Of a stretch of 64,000 nucleotides of DNA, positions 15,783 to 24,090 are shown one piece after another. Both the position numbers and the translations under genes were made by a program. The notes below the pieces were generated by a model. It was given only the letters and a program-made list of their open reading frames with translations. It did not search any database and was not told the DNA's origin. Within the stretch, counting starts at the first letter, position 1, and each line of letters opens with the position of its first letter. The stretch spans positions 5,084,001-5,148,000 of the forward strand of contig NZ_JAGRPV010000001.1 of the NCBI RefSeq assembly GCF_030014955.1, written 5' to 3'. The DNA comes from Cohnella hashimotonis. Its GTDB lineage: Bacteria > Bacillota > Bacilli > Paenibacillales > Paenibacillaceae.

Positions 15783-16745
15783 TTATTGCACTGGTTCATA
15801 TTCATCCACATCAAAATTGACGATTTTTCCGTAAACAATGTACTCTGCGCGAGCCTTGAAAGGTCCTTTACTCCAAGTCTTCACGAACTTGTATCTGGAG
15901 GACTGCGTCGCAGAATCGGTCCAATCTAGGAAGTATTCCAGTTCAGCAGCTGACAGGTCATATTCCTTCTCAGTTCCACCGACAAGGTGGATTGTCAGAA
16001 GTGCGCGACCGGATGAAACTGGTGCGGTCGGTGTAGCACTTGCTTCGTTGGAATTTCCGCTCTCGCCGCTTGTATTGACTGCTGTAACAACGTAATAATA
16101 CTTTGTGCCGTTCGTCAAGCCGGTGTCGTTGTACGAAGTACCCGTTACAGAAGTTGCAATAGTTGTGTATGGCCCTCCTGCTGCCGGAGAACGTTTGAGG
16201 ACGTAACTGGTTGCACCTGAAACAGCGGTCCAACTCAAATTAATCAGGGTGTCTCCACTCACTGCAGAAAGACTAACAGGGTTGCTCGGAATCACTACAG
16301 ATCCAGGAGCGAGAGTATCGAAAACATCAAGTTCCCAAATATACATGCCGGTCTTAGGGTAAAACATGACCTTGGATACATTACTTACGGGATCAGCTAA
16401 GTTATTGTGCTGCGAGTTCTCGCTGTTTTTCCAAAGAAAATGCTCCGTATGCAAAAGAGTACCCGTTGAATCATAAAATTTAATATCGACATCCCAATTT
16501 GCTTTCATTTTGTAAGATTTAATAGTTTTGGGGGAATCAAATTCATACCAAACATAATTTGAACTCGAAATTCCTACACCAGTTGCTTCATTATTGTCAG
16601 TATATTTAGTGGTGATTTGATCAACATAATCTTTCAAAGGGTTCGGAGCGATTAATCCTCCCACATAAGCAGACGCCTTCTCCGTAGTTCCGATAATCGG
16701 TATAAACAAAGTCATTGCAAACAAAATTAATAAGACTTTCTTCAA
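15783..16745 (-). CDS. Secreted FN3 protein, paralog 3 of 4
   Basis: About 320 residues from TTG 16745, with AAGGAG nine bases upstream; frames starting further upstream give no signal peptide at the N-terminus. Same plan as paralog 1: signal peptide, discoidin-like domain (WYEFDSPKTIKSYKMKANWD), FN3, conserved C-terminal domain. It follows paralog 4 by 37 bases without the duplicated promoter block, so these two are probably cotranscribed. Confidence 0.75.
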   Translation of the reverse strand: MKKVLLILFAMTLFIPIIGTTEKASAYVGGLIAPNPLKDYVDQITTKYTDNNEATGVGISSSNYVWYEFDSPKTIKSYKMKANWDVDIKFYDSTGTLLHTEHFLWKNSENSQHNNLADPVSNVSKVMFYPKTGMYIWELDVFDTLAPGSVVIPSNPVSLSAVSGDTLINLSWTAVSGATSYVLKRSPAAGGPYTTIATSVTGTSYNDTGLTNGTKYYYVVTAVNTSGESGNSNEASATPTAPVSSGRALLTIHLVGGTEKEYDLSAAELEYFLDWTDSATQSSRYKFVKTWSKGPFKARAEYIVYGKIVNFDVDEYEPVQ

Positions 16746-16782
16746 ATCTAACAACTCCTTACTTATTACAATTATTTTTAAA

Positions 16783-17754
16783 TTAAACCGGGTCGAATTC
16801 ATCCACATCAAAATTTACTATTTTACCGTAAACGATATATTCCGCTCTGGCCTTAAAAGGAGGGATGTTCCAGTTCTTTACGAATTTATATCGGGATGAT
16901 TGTGTAGCAGAGTCTGTCCAACTAAGAAAGTTCTCTAATTCAGCGGCGGACAAATCGTATTCTTTCTCAGTGCCGCCGACTAAGTGGATCGTAACAATAG
17001 CGCGGGAGCCACCAGATCCGCCACCGGACGAAACAGGCGTTGCGCTCACTTCATTAGAATTGCCGCTCTCGCCGCCTGCATTTACTGCTGACACGACGTA
17101 GTAATACTTGGTACCATTCGTAAGGCCAGTGTCGTGAAAGACGTTCCCAGTGACAGCCGTTGCGATCGTCGTATAGGGGCCGCCCGCTGTAGTGGATCGC
17201 TTGATGTTATAATTGGTAGCACCGGTTGAGGCGTACCAAGTTAAGTAGGCTGTAGTATCTCCAGATGTTGCGGTTAGTCCGGCCGGCGCATCCGCACTCA
17301 CTACCGTTCCAGGTGTCACGGTATCGAACACATCGAATTCCCATATCCTCATATTGAGTGAAGTAACAAATTCTATCTTAGATACGTTTGTTACTATTTG
17401 ACCCAGATTATTGTGTTTAGTGGTCTGTGATCCTTGCCACAGGAACTGTTCCGTATACAATAAAACATTATTTTTATCATAAAACTTAATACTAAAATCC
17501 CAATTAGCTTTGACTTTATAGGATTTTATGGTCTTAGGGGAAGAAAATGAATACCATACGCCTTGGCCGCCGCTCCCTATTACTGTATATGTAGTTTCAT
17601 TATTATCTGTAAGTTGTTCTACTGGTTGATTTAGGCTATCTGTAAACAGATTTGGAGCAATTAATCCTCCCTCATAAGCCGAAGCTTTCTCCTGCGCCCC
17701 AATAAACGGCAGAAATAACACTAGCGCAAACAGCATGAGCAAAACCTTCTTCAA
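16783..17754 (-). CDS. Secreted FN3 protein, paralog 4 of 4
   Basis: About 323 residues from TTG 17754 (GGGGAG upstream). Signal peptide, discoidin-like domain (VWYSFSSPKTIKSYKVKANW), FN3, a Gly/Ser-rich linker (SSGGGSGGS) and the conserved C-terminal domain ending FDVDEFDPV. First of the array in transcription direction. Confidence 0.75.
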   Translation of the reverse strand: MKKVLLMLFALVLFLPFIGAQEKASAYEGGLIAPNLFTDSLNQPVEQLTDNNETTYTVIGSGGQGVWYSFSSPKTIKSYKVKANWDFSIKFYDKNNVLLYTEQFLWQGSQTTKHNNLGQIVTNVSKIEFVTSLNMRIWEFDVFDTVTPGTVVSADAPAGLTATSGDTTAYLTWYASTGATNYNIKRSTTAGGPYTTIATAVTGNVFHDTGLTNGTKYYYVVSAVNAGGESGNSNEVSATPVSSGGGSGGSRAIVTIHLVGGTEKEYDLSAAELENFLSWTDSATQSSRYKFVKNWNIPPFKARAEYIVYGKIVNFDVDEFDPV

Positions 17755-17850
17755 AACCAAACCACTCCCCATTATGTAGTTCCATAATCATACAAGGGAA
17801 ATTAAGGTTTTATAAGTCTGTTTATCTACAAAATTTTACATTACGATTGA
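17755..17850 (-). repeat. Duplicated promoter block (copy 3, degenerate)
   Basis: Third copy of the block at 14526-14640. The palindrome is degraded to TTTATCTACAAA (near 17821-17832), which suggests altered control of paralog 4. Confidence 0.65.
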
Positions 17851-17927
17851 GAGTTATAATACTTACCGGGATACAAAATCCGCAGCCTTTTGCTACAATT
17901 GAAGGAACATCCAAGAAAGGCGCCCGC

Positions 17928-18703
17928 TGTAAGTTCCTCCCTCCTATACTCCTGACAAAGCGCGAAGAACCCTTCGATGATCCCCGATATCTTTTCGAAC
18001 CAAAGATTGACGGGCACCGCCAGGAACTTTCCGTGCAAGACGGCCACCTCTCGCTCTTTACGAGGCACGAGACGTTATACACGCCCCAATACCCAGAACT
18101 TTATGACTTAACACTGGCTAACGTCTCAGACGCTCTCCTAGTTGGCGAGGTCGCACGCATGGACCCGGTGACTGGTGCCGTTTACTTCGAGTCGATCATG
18201 TAACGCTTCCAGCTCAAGCAGGAACGAAAGATACAGGAAACTGAAGCGTCGTGGCCAGTTCATTATTTTGTTTTCGATATCATTCGTTACAAACTTTCTA
18301 TAGTAACGTGATGAGCGTGGATCGGCCGGGAACGGACCTGTTCGAGGTGATCAGGCAGCGGAAGCTTGAGGACACTGTCGCTAAGCGAGACAACAGCCCT
18401 TACGTCGGCCTCCAGGATCCGCTGTGGATCAAGATCATCAACTAGGAACACGTCGAAGCGACGATCGCCGGATATCGCCACGACGAATTCGGGTGGCTCG
18501 CGCATTATAAAGGGCGTCCGGCTGGGATAATCGAATTTGCTGAGGCAGCTCGCGAGAAGGCTCTCCGCGTCGTCGCCAGCGGACTGGTCACGGGGCAGGA
18601 CAAAAAACTTCGTTTACATGGAGCCGCGGATCGTGAGCGAGTGCGGTTTCGGATTTGGACTCGCCGCAGGATGCTTCGAACTCCAGCGTTCGCAAATTCA
18701 TAA
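17928..18703 (+). pseudogene. Decayed ATP-dependent DNA ligase
   Basis: Reading across frames gives a recognisable LigD-type/YkoU-like ATP-dependent ligase: KFLPPILLTKREEPFDDPRY, the adenylation motif EPKIDGHRQ (nucleotidyl Lys in KIDG), GEVARMDP, later FEVIRQRKLEDTVAKRD, PLWIKIIN and the family-type end MLRTPAF. The frame is broken by TAA (18201-18203), a TGA plus frame change near 18310, and TAG after IIN near 18443; further shifts follow. The expected start codon is TGT (17928). It cannot make a working ligase. Confidence 0.85.
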
Positions 18704-18778
18704 CTGGATAGTCATAATGTGATCAGATATTCCTATTTTTGATAGACTTGGTGCAAAATCTTTTGAAAGCGGGATATT

Positions 18779-18907
18779 ATGGGTCTCTGGTCGAAGTGGG
18801 ATGATGCGCACAAAAAAGCGGTCGCTTCGGGTTTTAGTTTTGGTTGCAAAAATCCCCTCGTTTTTGCCGAATGGTTGCAATCGAATCAGCAGTACATTTC
18901 GTTGTAA
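18779..18907 (+). CDS. Possible 42-residue protein
   Basis: ATG 18779 to TAA 18905-18907, preceded by a weak GCGGGA site. It begins MGLWSKWDDAHKKAVASGFS. Not recognised. It lies between two decayed genes, so it may itself be a fragment. Confidence 0.25.
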   Translation: MGLWSKWDDAHKKAVASGFSFGCKNPLVFAEWLQSNQQYISL

Positions 18908-18976
18908 AGTTGACTCCAGTTTTACGGCGAATATGTAAAGTCACAAGCCCTGGAGCCGAACCCCCCGGGCGAATGA

Positions 18977-19164
18977 TTAAACAATGCCTTTAGGATACAG
19001 CACGGTAAGCAGCCGGTAAAAGTCGTAGCTGCCGCGCGATGGCGTGTGATCAGTTTGGCCTTTACCGTTGCCTGTACGGCGGCAGCAGCCCATACGGGCG
19101 GCTCATCGACGATCTGCAGCTTTTCCACCGACACAAGCCGATCGGCGAGCGCCTCGGTATGCAC
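18977..19164 (-). pseudogene. Frameshifted gene fragment, family not recognised
   Basis: From ATG 19164 the minus strand reads MHTEALADRLVSVEKLQIVD ... VKAKLIT; a one-base shift is then needed to reach a sensible end (PSRGSYDFYRLLTVLYPKGIV, stop 18977-18979). The join lies in an ACACGCCATCGCGCGG stretch. It looks like the C-terminal part of a longer protein. The rest of the stretch from 18908 to 19300 holds only a terminator. Confidence 0.4.
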
Positions 19165-19259
19165 ACGTTACGAAGAAGGCAAGCCGGCGACTGTCGATAA
19201 ATTTAATCTGTTTAGAACAAGCATTCCCCAACAATCGAGCCCTCACCGCTCCGGTAAAA

Positions 19260-19287
19260 ATAAAAAAACCCTTATGCATCAAGGGAT
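19260..19287 (-). terminator. Terminator of the Glu-Lys-Leu tRNA operon
   Basis: Short stem CCCTT/AAGGG around ATGCATC on the minus strand, followed by a run of seven T. Confidence 0.7.
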
Positions 19288-19303
19288 TTCGTCGTTAAAG
19301 TTA

Positions 19304-19389
19304 TGGTGCGGTCGAGAGGACTCGAACCTCCACGGTATTGCTACCGCCAGCCCCTCAAGCTGGTGCGTCTGCCATTCCGCCACGACCGC
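19304..19389 (-). tRNA. tRNA-Leu (GAG)
   Basis: Complete cloverleaf with a long variable arm. Acceptor GCGGTCG/CGACCGC; anticodon stem CCAGC/GCTGG with loop TTGAGGG, anticodon GAG; T-arm GGTTCGAGTCC; CCA encoded (19304-19306). Last of three tRNAs in the operon. Confidence 0.97.
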
Positions 19390-19479
19390 ATATTAAAAGT
19401 GTTGCTGTTCTCCAAGCGGCAGTGCCGGGGAACTTCTCAAAGCCCTTGCTTGCTGACGTTCGATCCTGTTGACCGAAGG

Positions 19480-19555
19480 TGGTGAGCCATGAAGGACTCG
19501 AACCTTCGACACCCTGATTAAAAGTCAGGTGCTCTACCAACTGAGCTAATGGCTC
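19480..19555 (-). tRNA. tRNA-Lys (TTT)
   Basis: 76 bases including encoded CCA. Acceptor GAGCCAT; anticodon loop CTTTTAA within CCTGA/TCAGG, anticodon TTT; T-arm GGTTCGAGTCC. Confidence 0.97.
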
Positions 19556-19565
19556 GTACTTAAGT

Positions 19566-19640
19566 TGGTGACCCGTGGGGGAATCGAACCCCCGTTACCT
19601 CCGTGAAAGGGAGGTGTCTTAACCGCTTGACCAACGGGCC
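19566..19640 (-). tRNA. tRNA-Glu (TTC)
   Basis: 75 bases including encoded CCA. Anticodon stem CCTCC/GGAGG with loop CTTTCAC, anticodon TTC. First tRNA after the promoter at 19694-19722. Confidence 0.97.
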
Positions 19641-19693
19641 GCATTAGCACCAATCCGCTTGTTTATCGCGTTCTCTCTCGGGCGACAAAAATG

Positions 19694-19722
19694 ATTATAT
19701 AACACGCATTTCGGTTTCGCAA
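19694..19722 (-). promoter_or_regulatory. Sigma-A promoter of the Glu-Lys-Leu tRNA operon
   Basis: Minus strand: -35 TTGCGA (19717-19722), 17-base spacer, perfect -10 TATAAT (19694-19699), about 50 bases before tRNA-Glu. Confidence 0.85.
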
Positions 19723-19790
19723 GTACCTTTGCGCAATTTTTTAAAAGTTTTTTTGTGGTGTATGCTTAGACCATGAAAGGGGCGCCACAC

Positions 19791-20732
19791 ATGACCCAAA
19801 TGCTTCTATACAATGAATCGACGCAGCGCGTCGAAGAGACCGGCATCCGGGTGCCCGGCGAAGGCGAAGTCGCCTGGGTGCCGCTGATCGCCGCCTCGCA
19901 GGAGGAAATCGAGCGCGTGCTGCGGGACGTATTCTGCTGCCATCCGCTGATCGTCGAGGATTGCATTAAGCTGAACCAGCGCCCCAAGCTCGACCGCTAC
20001 GACAAGCATATGCTCCTCACTTTTTTCGAGGTCGGACAGGACCTGACGACGATCGAGATGGAGCACGTCATCGGTCCCAACTACATCATCACGGTAGCCC
20101 CGCAATCCGCGAGTTCGGTGGAAGCAGCCGCGCGGGACTTCCGCGCCGCGCCGGAGCGGTTCATGACCTTTTCCGGGGTCATCCTCTACCGCCTCCTCGA
20201 CCGCTGCGTCGACGACTACGCGGACCTGACGGACAAGGTTGAAAATGTGCTGGACAAGCACGAGCGCGCCATCTTCCGCAATCCGCACGTCAAAATCGCC
20301 GGGGACGTCTTTCGCCTCAAGCGAAAGCTGCATACGGTCAGACGGATTATGGCAGACGAAAAAGCGGCGCTCGCGCAGCTGACCCACCATCAGTTCCCCT
20401 ACACCAGAGCGGAAGCAGACGTATACTTCATCGATATCTACGATCACGTCTCGCGTGTGCTCGATTCGATCGACGCCTTCCGCGAATCGCTGTCCGGCCT
20501 TCTCGAGCTGCAGCTTAATATGAAGTCGGACCGGATGAACGAGATCATGAAGACGCTCACGATCGTCAGCTCCATCTTCCTCCCGCTGACCTTCGTCGTC
20601 GGCTTGTACGGGATGAACTTTCGCGACATGCCCGAGCTGAGTTGGAAATACGGCTATCCCGCAGTCCTGCTCGTCATGGTCATAATCGCGGGATCGCTCT
20701 GGTGGTTCTACAAGCGAAAAAAATGGTTGTAA
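19791..20732 (+). CDS. CorA-like divalent cation transporter
   Basis: 313 residues from ATG 19791 (GAAAGGGG eight bases upstream; ATG 19773 sits before that site). A large N-terminal cytoplasmic domain with a long helical region (about 130-250) is followed by two C-terminal membrane helices. The loop between them has the defining YGMNF (GMN) motif, and the basic tail WFYKRKKWL follows. CorA-type pentamers import Mg2+, some Co2+ or Ni2+. Confidence 0.93.
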   Translation: MTQMLLYNESTQRVEETGIRVPGEGEVAWVPLIAASQEEIERVLRDVFCCHPLIVEDCIKLNQRPKLDRYDKHMLLTFFEVGQDLTTIEMEHVIGPNYIITVAPQSASSVEAAARDFRAAPERFMTFSGVILYRLLDRCVDDYADLTDKVENVLDKHERAIFRNPHVKIAGDVFRLKRKLHTVRRIMADEKAALAQLTHHQFPYTRAEADVYFIDIYDHVSRVLDSIDAFRESLSGLLELQLNMKSDRMNEIMKTLTIVSSIFLPLTFVVGLYGMNFRDMPELSWKYGYPAVLLVMVIIAGSLWWFYKRKKWL

Positions 20733-20817
20733 CGTTCGCAGCTCCCCTCGTTTCAACGATTGTCGTAACCGGTTAAGCATGAAGTAATATACGGATTCGA
20801 CAAAGGGGCTATCCGCC

Positions 20818-22080
20818 ATGAACGAACACAAGCTGCACGACGGTTCCTTATACTGGCCAAAAACGATGTCCTTCTTCCCTACATACCCTTCCCTTCGCGA
20901 ACGCGCGATGACGCAGGTCGCGATTATCGGCGGCGGGATGACCGGCGCGATCTGCGCGGCGACGCTCGCCGAAGCCGGCATCCCCGCCGTTCTGGTCGAG
21001 GAGAAGCGCGTCGCTTCCGCCAGTACGGCCGCTAACACGGGTCTCATTCAATTTTCCAGCGATATCATGATGAGCGGGCTGGCTGACCGGATTGGCGAAA
21101 GGGATGCTGTCGCGTTCTACGCGCACTCCCGCAAAGCCGTGAACGATCTCGGCCTTCTGGCCGCGGCCGTCCCCCAGGACGGCGGCTACCGCGTCCGCAG
21201 CAGCCTCTATTGCGCCTCGACGGACGAGGACGCGCCGAAGCTGCGCCGGGAATACGAAATGCTGCGCAGGCATGGCTACGCGGCGGATTGGGGGTTTCCT
21301 GCGGGGGTCGGCAGCGACTTTATGGCGCGATATCCGGCCGCCTTTGTAACCCACGGAGACGCCGAGATCAATCCGGTGCGGACTGCCCATGCTTTTATCG
21401 CACAGGCTGCGCGGAGCGGCGTCCGCGTGTATGAGCATACGGGCGTGGCGAACGTACGCAGGAGAGGCGACTGGTTCGCGCTGGACTGCGAAGGCGGAGA
21501 GATCCTCGCGCGGACGGTCGTACGCGCTACGGGCTACCTGCCCGACATTGAGGGCGCTGCCGGGTGCGAGCCGATTCTCCGAAGGACGTTCGCGCTGGCG
21601 ACGAAGCCGAACTCGGTTCCCGCCGAATGGAATCGGGACCATATGATGTGGGAAACGGCTCGTCCCTACTTTTACTTCCGTACGACGCCGGATGGACGGA
21701 TCGTCGCCGGCGGGCTGGACGAGGATTCACCGGACCCTGTGACAGGCGAGCCAGAGCTGCAGGCACGCACGGCGAAGCTGCTTGCCGAGCTCGGGAAGCT
21801 GTTCCCGGGCAGCCGCTTCGAAGCCGAGCACGCCTGGTGCGGCTCGTTCGGCGAATCGCCCGACGACCTCCCCTTCATCGGCGAGCATCCGGAGACGCCT
21901 GGACTCTTCCACGCGCTGGGCTATGGCGGCAACGGCACCGTCTATGCGATGCTGGCTGCAAACATGCTGGTAGCCCGTCTGCGCGGACAGGAACACCCGC
22001 TGGCCGGCCTGCTGCGGCCGAGGGAGGTAAACCGGGCCGCAAGCGGCAAGCCGGCTGTCAGAAAGGCATATGGGGTTTAG
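20818..22080 (+). CDS. FAD-dependent oxidoreductase, DAO family
   Basis: 420 residues. N-terminal dinucleotide fold with VAIIGGGMTGAICAATLAEAG (about residues 33-53; the Rossmann glycines) and ELVE-type acidic end (VLVEEKRV). C-terminal DAO region with FGESPDDLPFIGEHPETPGL and a final YGGNGTVYAMLAAN flavin-contact segment. The family oxidises amines or amino acids. The substrate is unknown. AAAGGGG upstream supports the start. A solitary gene ended by a terminator. Confidence 0.85.
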   Translation: MNEHKLHDGSLYWPKTMSFFPTYPSLRERAMTQVAIIGGGMTGAICAATLAEAGIPAVLVEEKRVASASTAANTGLIQFSSDIMMSGLADRIGERDAVAFYAHSRKAVNDLGLLAAAVPQDGGYRVRSSLYCASTDEDAPKLRREYEMLRRHGYAADWGFPAGVGSDFMARYPAAFVTHGDAEINPVRTAHAFIAQAARSGVRVYEHTGVANVRRRGDWFALDCEGGEILARTVVRATGYLPDIEGAAGCEPILRRTFALATKPNSVPAEWNRDHMMWETARPYFYFRTTPDGRIVAGGLDEDSPDPVTGEPELQARTAKLLAELGKLFPGSRFEAEHAWCGSFGESPDDLPFIGEHPETPGLFHALGYGGNGTVYAMLAANMLVARLRGQEHPLAGLLRPREVNRAASGKPAVRKAYGV

Positions 22081-22111
22081 AAACAGGGGCATACACCTCA
22101 TCCATAACGAA

Positions 22112-22150
22112 ACAAGCGCTCCGCTGCAATTGTGCGGGCGCTTGTTATAT
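22112..22150 (+). terminator. Terminator after FAD oxidoreductase gene
   Basis: Stem ACAAGCGC/GCGCTTGT plus an inner CCGC/GCGG, followed by a TTATATTCT tail. Confidence 0.75.
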
Positions 22151-22234
22151 TCTAAAGGAGTTTTGGTTTTTGCCGTTCCGGCGGGTTGGCCGATCGTCAC
22201 CCGTGTTGCGCCTGCGTCGTTCTTTCGGCGCAAT

Positions 22235-22420
22235 GCCTGCAAATATACATCTATTTTCGCCGAGATCGACCCCTTTGGACAGGATAGATGCAAAAGCGCA
22301 GTTATTTTCCTTCAGCTTCCGGATTTTCGGCTTGCGCTTTGAATTTACCTGCACATTTGCAGGTATTTCATCACTTGCCGTCGGTCGTCAGAAAATACTT
22401 GTACAAATGCAGGTATTTGC
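22235..22420. repeat. Tandem degenerate repeat block (four units)
   Basis: Between the terminator and the tRNA-Ser gene lie four related units, near 22235-22258, 22285-22308, 22346-22368 and 22396-22418, spaced 50-60 bases. The common core is TGCAnAnnTGCAGnTATTTnC, best preserved in the last two units. No frame is convincing here. It may be a dispersed intergenic repeat or a structured RNA. Confidence 0.5.
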
Positions 22421-22460
22421 CCCGCCAAACAATCGAAAAGCCCCGACATGCCGGCACAAA

Positions 22461-22490
22461 CAAAAAAGGACTGCCTATTCGGCAATCCTT
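22461..22490 (-). terminator. Terminator of the Asn-Ser tRNA operon
   Basis: Minus strand stem AAGGATTGCC/GGCAGTCCTT (one G-U) with a 5-base loop, followed by six T, 17 bases after tRNA-Ser. Confidence 0.9.
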
Positions 22491-22506
22491 GATCATGTCG
22501 CTGTAG

Positions 22507-22597
22507 TGGCGGAGAGAGAGGGATTCGAACCCTCGCACCACTTGCGCAGTCTAACCCCTTAGCAGAGGGTCCCCTTGAGCCACTTGGGTATCTCTCC
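22507..22597 (-). tRNA. tRNA-Ser (GCT)
   Basis: 91 bases with a long variable arm; acceptor GGAGAGA, anticodon GCT in CTCTGCTAAGGGG, T-arm GGTTCGAATCC, discriminator G and encoded CCA. Confidence 0.95.
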
Positions 22598-22601
22598 ATG
22601 T

Positions 22602-22677
22602 TGGCTCCCCGAACAGGACTCGAACCTGTGACAACTCGATTAACAGTCGAGTGCTCTACCAACTGAGCTATCAGGGA
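22602..22677 (-). tRNA. tRNA-Asn (GTT)
   Basis: 76 bases; acceptor TCCCTGA, anticodon stem CTCGA/TCGAG with anticodon GTT, T-arm GGTTCGAGTCC, discriminator G and encoded CCA. Upstream of tRNA-Ser in the same transcript. Confidence 0.96.
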
Positions 22678-22704
22678 ACGTTTTTCTCAAAAGCGACATT
22701 GATT

Positions 22705-22733
22705 AATTTATCATATGTCCTTAAATGAGTCAA
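22705..22733 (-). promoter_or_regulatory. Sigma-A promoter of the Asn-Ser tRNA operon
   Basis: Minus strand: -35 TTGACT (22728-22733), 17-base spacer, -10 TAAATT (22705-22710). Confidence 0.75.
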
Positions 22734-22757
22734 GCACTGTGCCAAACTTTTTTCGAA

Positions 22758-23258
22758 TTAATTTTGCGCGGCCTGTCCCGCCCACGAAGATGCCTTGTCC
22801 GGCACGGCTTCTTCGAGCCTAAGCTTGCCCTTGCACCGGCCGCAAACGTACTTCCGCGGGTCGGTCTTGCGCTTGCGCGGGTACGACATGCCGCAGGCGC
22901 GGCAGACCAGGTGATAGCGGACGGGCAGACTGCGGCGCGCGCCGGGGAGCGCCTGACAATAGAGCGTGGCGCCGACCTGGGCGAGCAGCGTCTTGAACTC
23001 GGCGTCGCGGTGACGGTAGCCCCGACCGAGCAGATGCAGGTGATAGTGGCACAGCTCGTGTTTAATGATGCGTTCTGTCTCTTCCGCGCCATTGATCTCG
23101 AGCTGATGCGGGCTGATCTCGATATGATGGCTCTTCGTGAAGTAGCGGCCCCCGGTCGTCCTCAGCCGCCCGTTGAACATCGCCTTGTGCAGGAAAGGCC
23201 TGCCGAACCATTGAAGAGACAACGCCTCCACCCACTGCTGCAATTCACGGTTGTCCAT
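22758..23258 (-). CDS. SprT-like zinc metalloprotease-fold protein
   Basis: 166 residues. The zinc-binding helix HELCHYHLH (His67, Glu68, His71) is followed by a C-terminal zinc ribbon with Cys119, Cys122, Cys139 and Cys142, the arrangement of bacterial SprT/YdcK proteins. The family is linked by fold to DNA-protein crosslink proteases; bacterial function is not established. In Bacillus the ydcK gene lies near cmpA, as here, which supports the identity. Confidence 0.9.
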   Translation of the reverse strand: MDNRELQQWVEALSLQWFGRPFLHKAMFNGRLRTTGGRYFTKSHHIEISPHQLEINGAEETERIIKHELCHYHLHLLGRGYRHRDAEFKTLLAQVGATLYCQALPGARRSLPVRYHLVCRACGMSYPRKRKTDPRKYVCGRCKGKLRLEEAVPDKASSWAGQAAQN

Positions 23259-23288
23259 TTACGGAGCCTGCCCCCTGCCTGTGCCTTA

Positions 23289-23337
23289 TTCTACTTGAAT
23301 TGTAGCCTTGGGTTGGGCTACACTGTCAAGTAGAATT
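23289..23337. repeat. Long inverted repeat between divergent genes
   Basis: An 11-bp perfect outer stem (23289-23299 with 23327-23337) and a 7-bp perfect inner stem (23302-23308 with 23317-23323) form a near-continuous 49-base hairpin in the gap between the sprT-like gene and the gene at 23362. There is no T tract on either side. It could be an operator for both promoters, an RNA switch, or a tiny mobile remnant. Confidence 0.7.
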
Positions 23338-23361
23338 TGCCGAGGGGAGACTATCCGACTC

Positions 23362-23718
23362 ATGCCCGACATGACCCACGTATTGCTGCAGCGCGCCGAC
23401 GGCAGCCTCCAGTTCGTCGAGATGCCCGCGTCTCACGCTTACCAGCTTACCGCACTCAATCTTAGACTTCACAAGGAACTGTCCAAGCTGACGGCGGACA
23501 ATGTTCCGGCGCTGCCGAGAGCCGTCGCGGAGGTCGGCGGCCTGGAGCTGGTAGAAGGCGCAGCCGAGCGGATCGGCGGCATGGACTACGTCAACGCGCT
23601 CGAAGCGACGTTTGCCGCCGTACGGGAAGGCGAGTACCCGCTTGTATCGCTGCTGACGGAGATTCGCGCCCTCCAGGCGCAGCTTGAGCAGTGGTACGAG
23701 GAAGAAGGCCTCCTCTAG
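23362..23718 (+). CDS. Conserved hypothetical protein beside sprT/cmpA
   Basis: 118 residues from ATG 23362 (GGGGAG 12 bases upstream). Starts MPDMTHVLLQRADGSLQFVE and ends in an acidic, probably coiled segment (EIRALQAQLEQWYEEEGLL). I recall similar short proteins in Paenibacillaceae labelled hydrolase/acyltransferase, but no catalytic motif is visible, so that name should not be trusted. No signal or membrane segment. Confidence 0.65.
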   Translation: MPDMTHVLLQRADGSLQFVEMPASHAYQLTALNLRLHKELSKLTADNVPALPRAVAEVGGLELVEGAAERIGGMDYVNALEATFAAVREGEYPLVSLLTEIRALQAQLEQWYEEEGLL

Positions 23719-23838
23719 TCGCCAACGATCGACGCGCGGCCCAATTTTTGCGCGCCTTCCGCCAGTCGGACCTGCACGGTTCGCCTTTCCCCTCCATAAG
23801 GTAGTAGTACAGCATGATAGTGGAGGAGGACGACGGCA

Positions 23839-23976
23839 ATGCCGCAATGGCTGTGCAATCAGATGATGAGGGCTTACCAGAAAAAGGACCGCCGCCAGAT
23901 CAAGATGCTGAACGACTGCTGGTTTTTCTATTATCGCCAGCCCGCGAAGGATGCGGCCGCAGGTCCCCGTCCCTAA
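23839..23976 (+). CDS. cmpA: Cortex morphogenetic protein CmpA
   Basis: 45 residues, ATG 23839 with GGAGGAGG eight bases upstream. MPQWLCNQMMRAYQKKDRRQ then IKMLNDCWFFYYR matches the short sporulation protein CmpA of Bacillus (MPxWLxxQMxxAxxxKDxxQIKxLNxCWxFY pattern), with an added Ala/Gly/Pro tail. CmpA acts in the mother cell as an adaptor in quality control of the spore coat/cortex, via SpoIVA turnover by ClpXP. In Bacillus it is expressed under sigma-E; no clear sigma-E box was identified here. The gene marks the organism as an endospore former. Confidence 0.88.
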   Translation: MPQWLCNQMMRAYQKKDRRQIKMLNDCWFFYYRQPAKDAAAGPRP

Positions 23977-24015
23977 CCGACCGTCCAGGCTTGAATTATA
24001 CGATCTCTAATCATA

Positions 24016-24068
24016 ACAGCCGCCCCGAATGCGGACGCAGCATGCTGCGCCGCATCCGGGGCGGCTGT
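24016..24068 (+). terminator. Long terminator between cmpA and tex
   Basis: A 19-bp stem with one mismatch (24016-24034 with 24050-24068) around a palindromic loop CGCAGCATGCTGCG; it separates the convergent cmpA and tex genes. Confidence 0.8.
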
Positions 24069-24090
24069 CTGTCCGTCTTGAACGGCGGCA

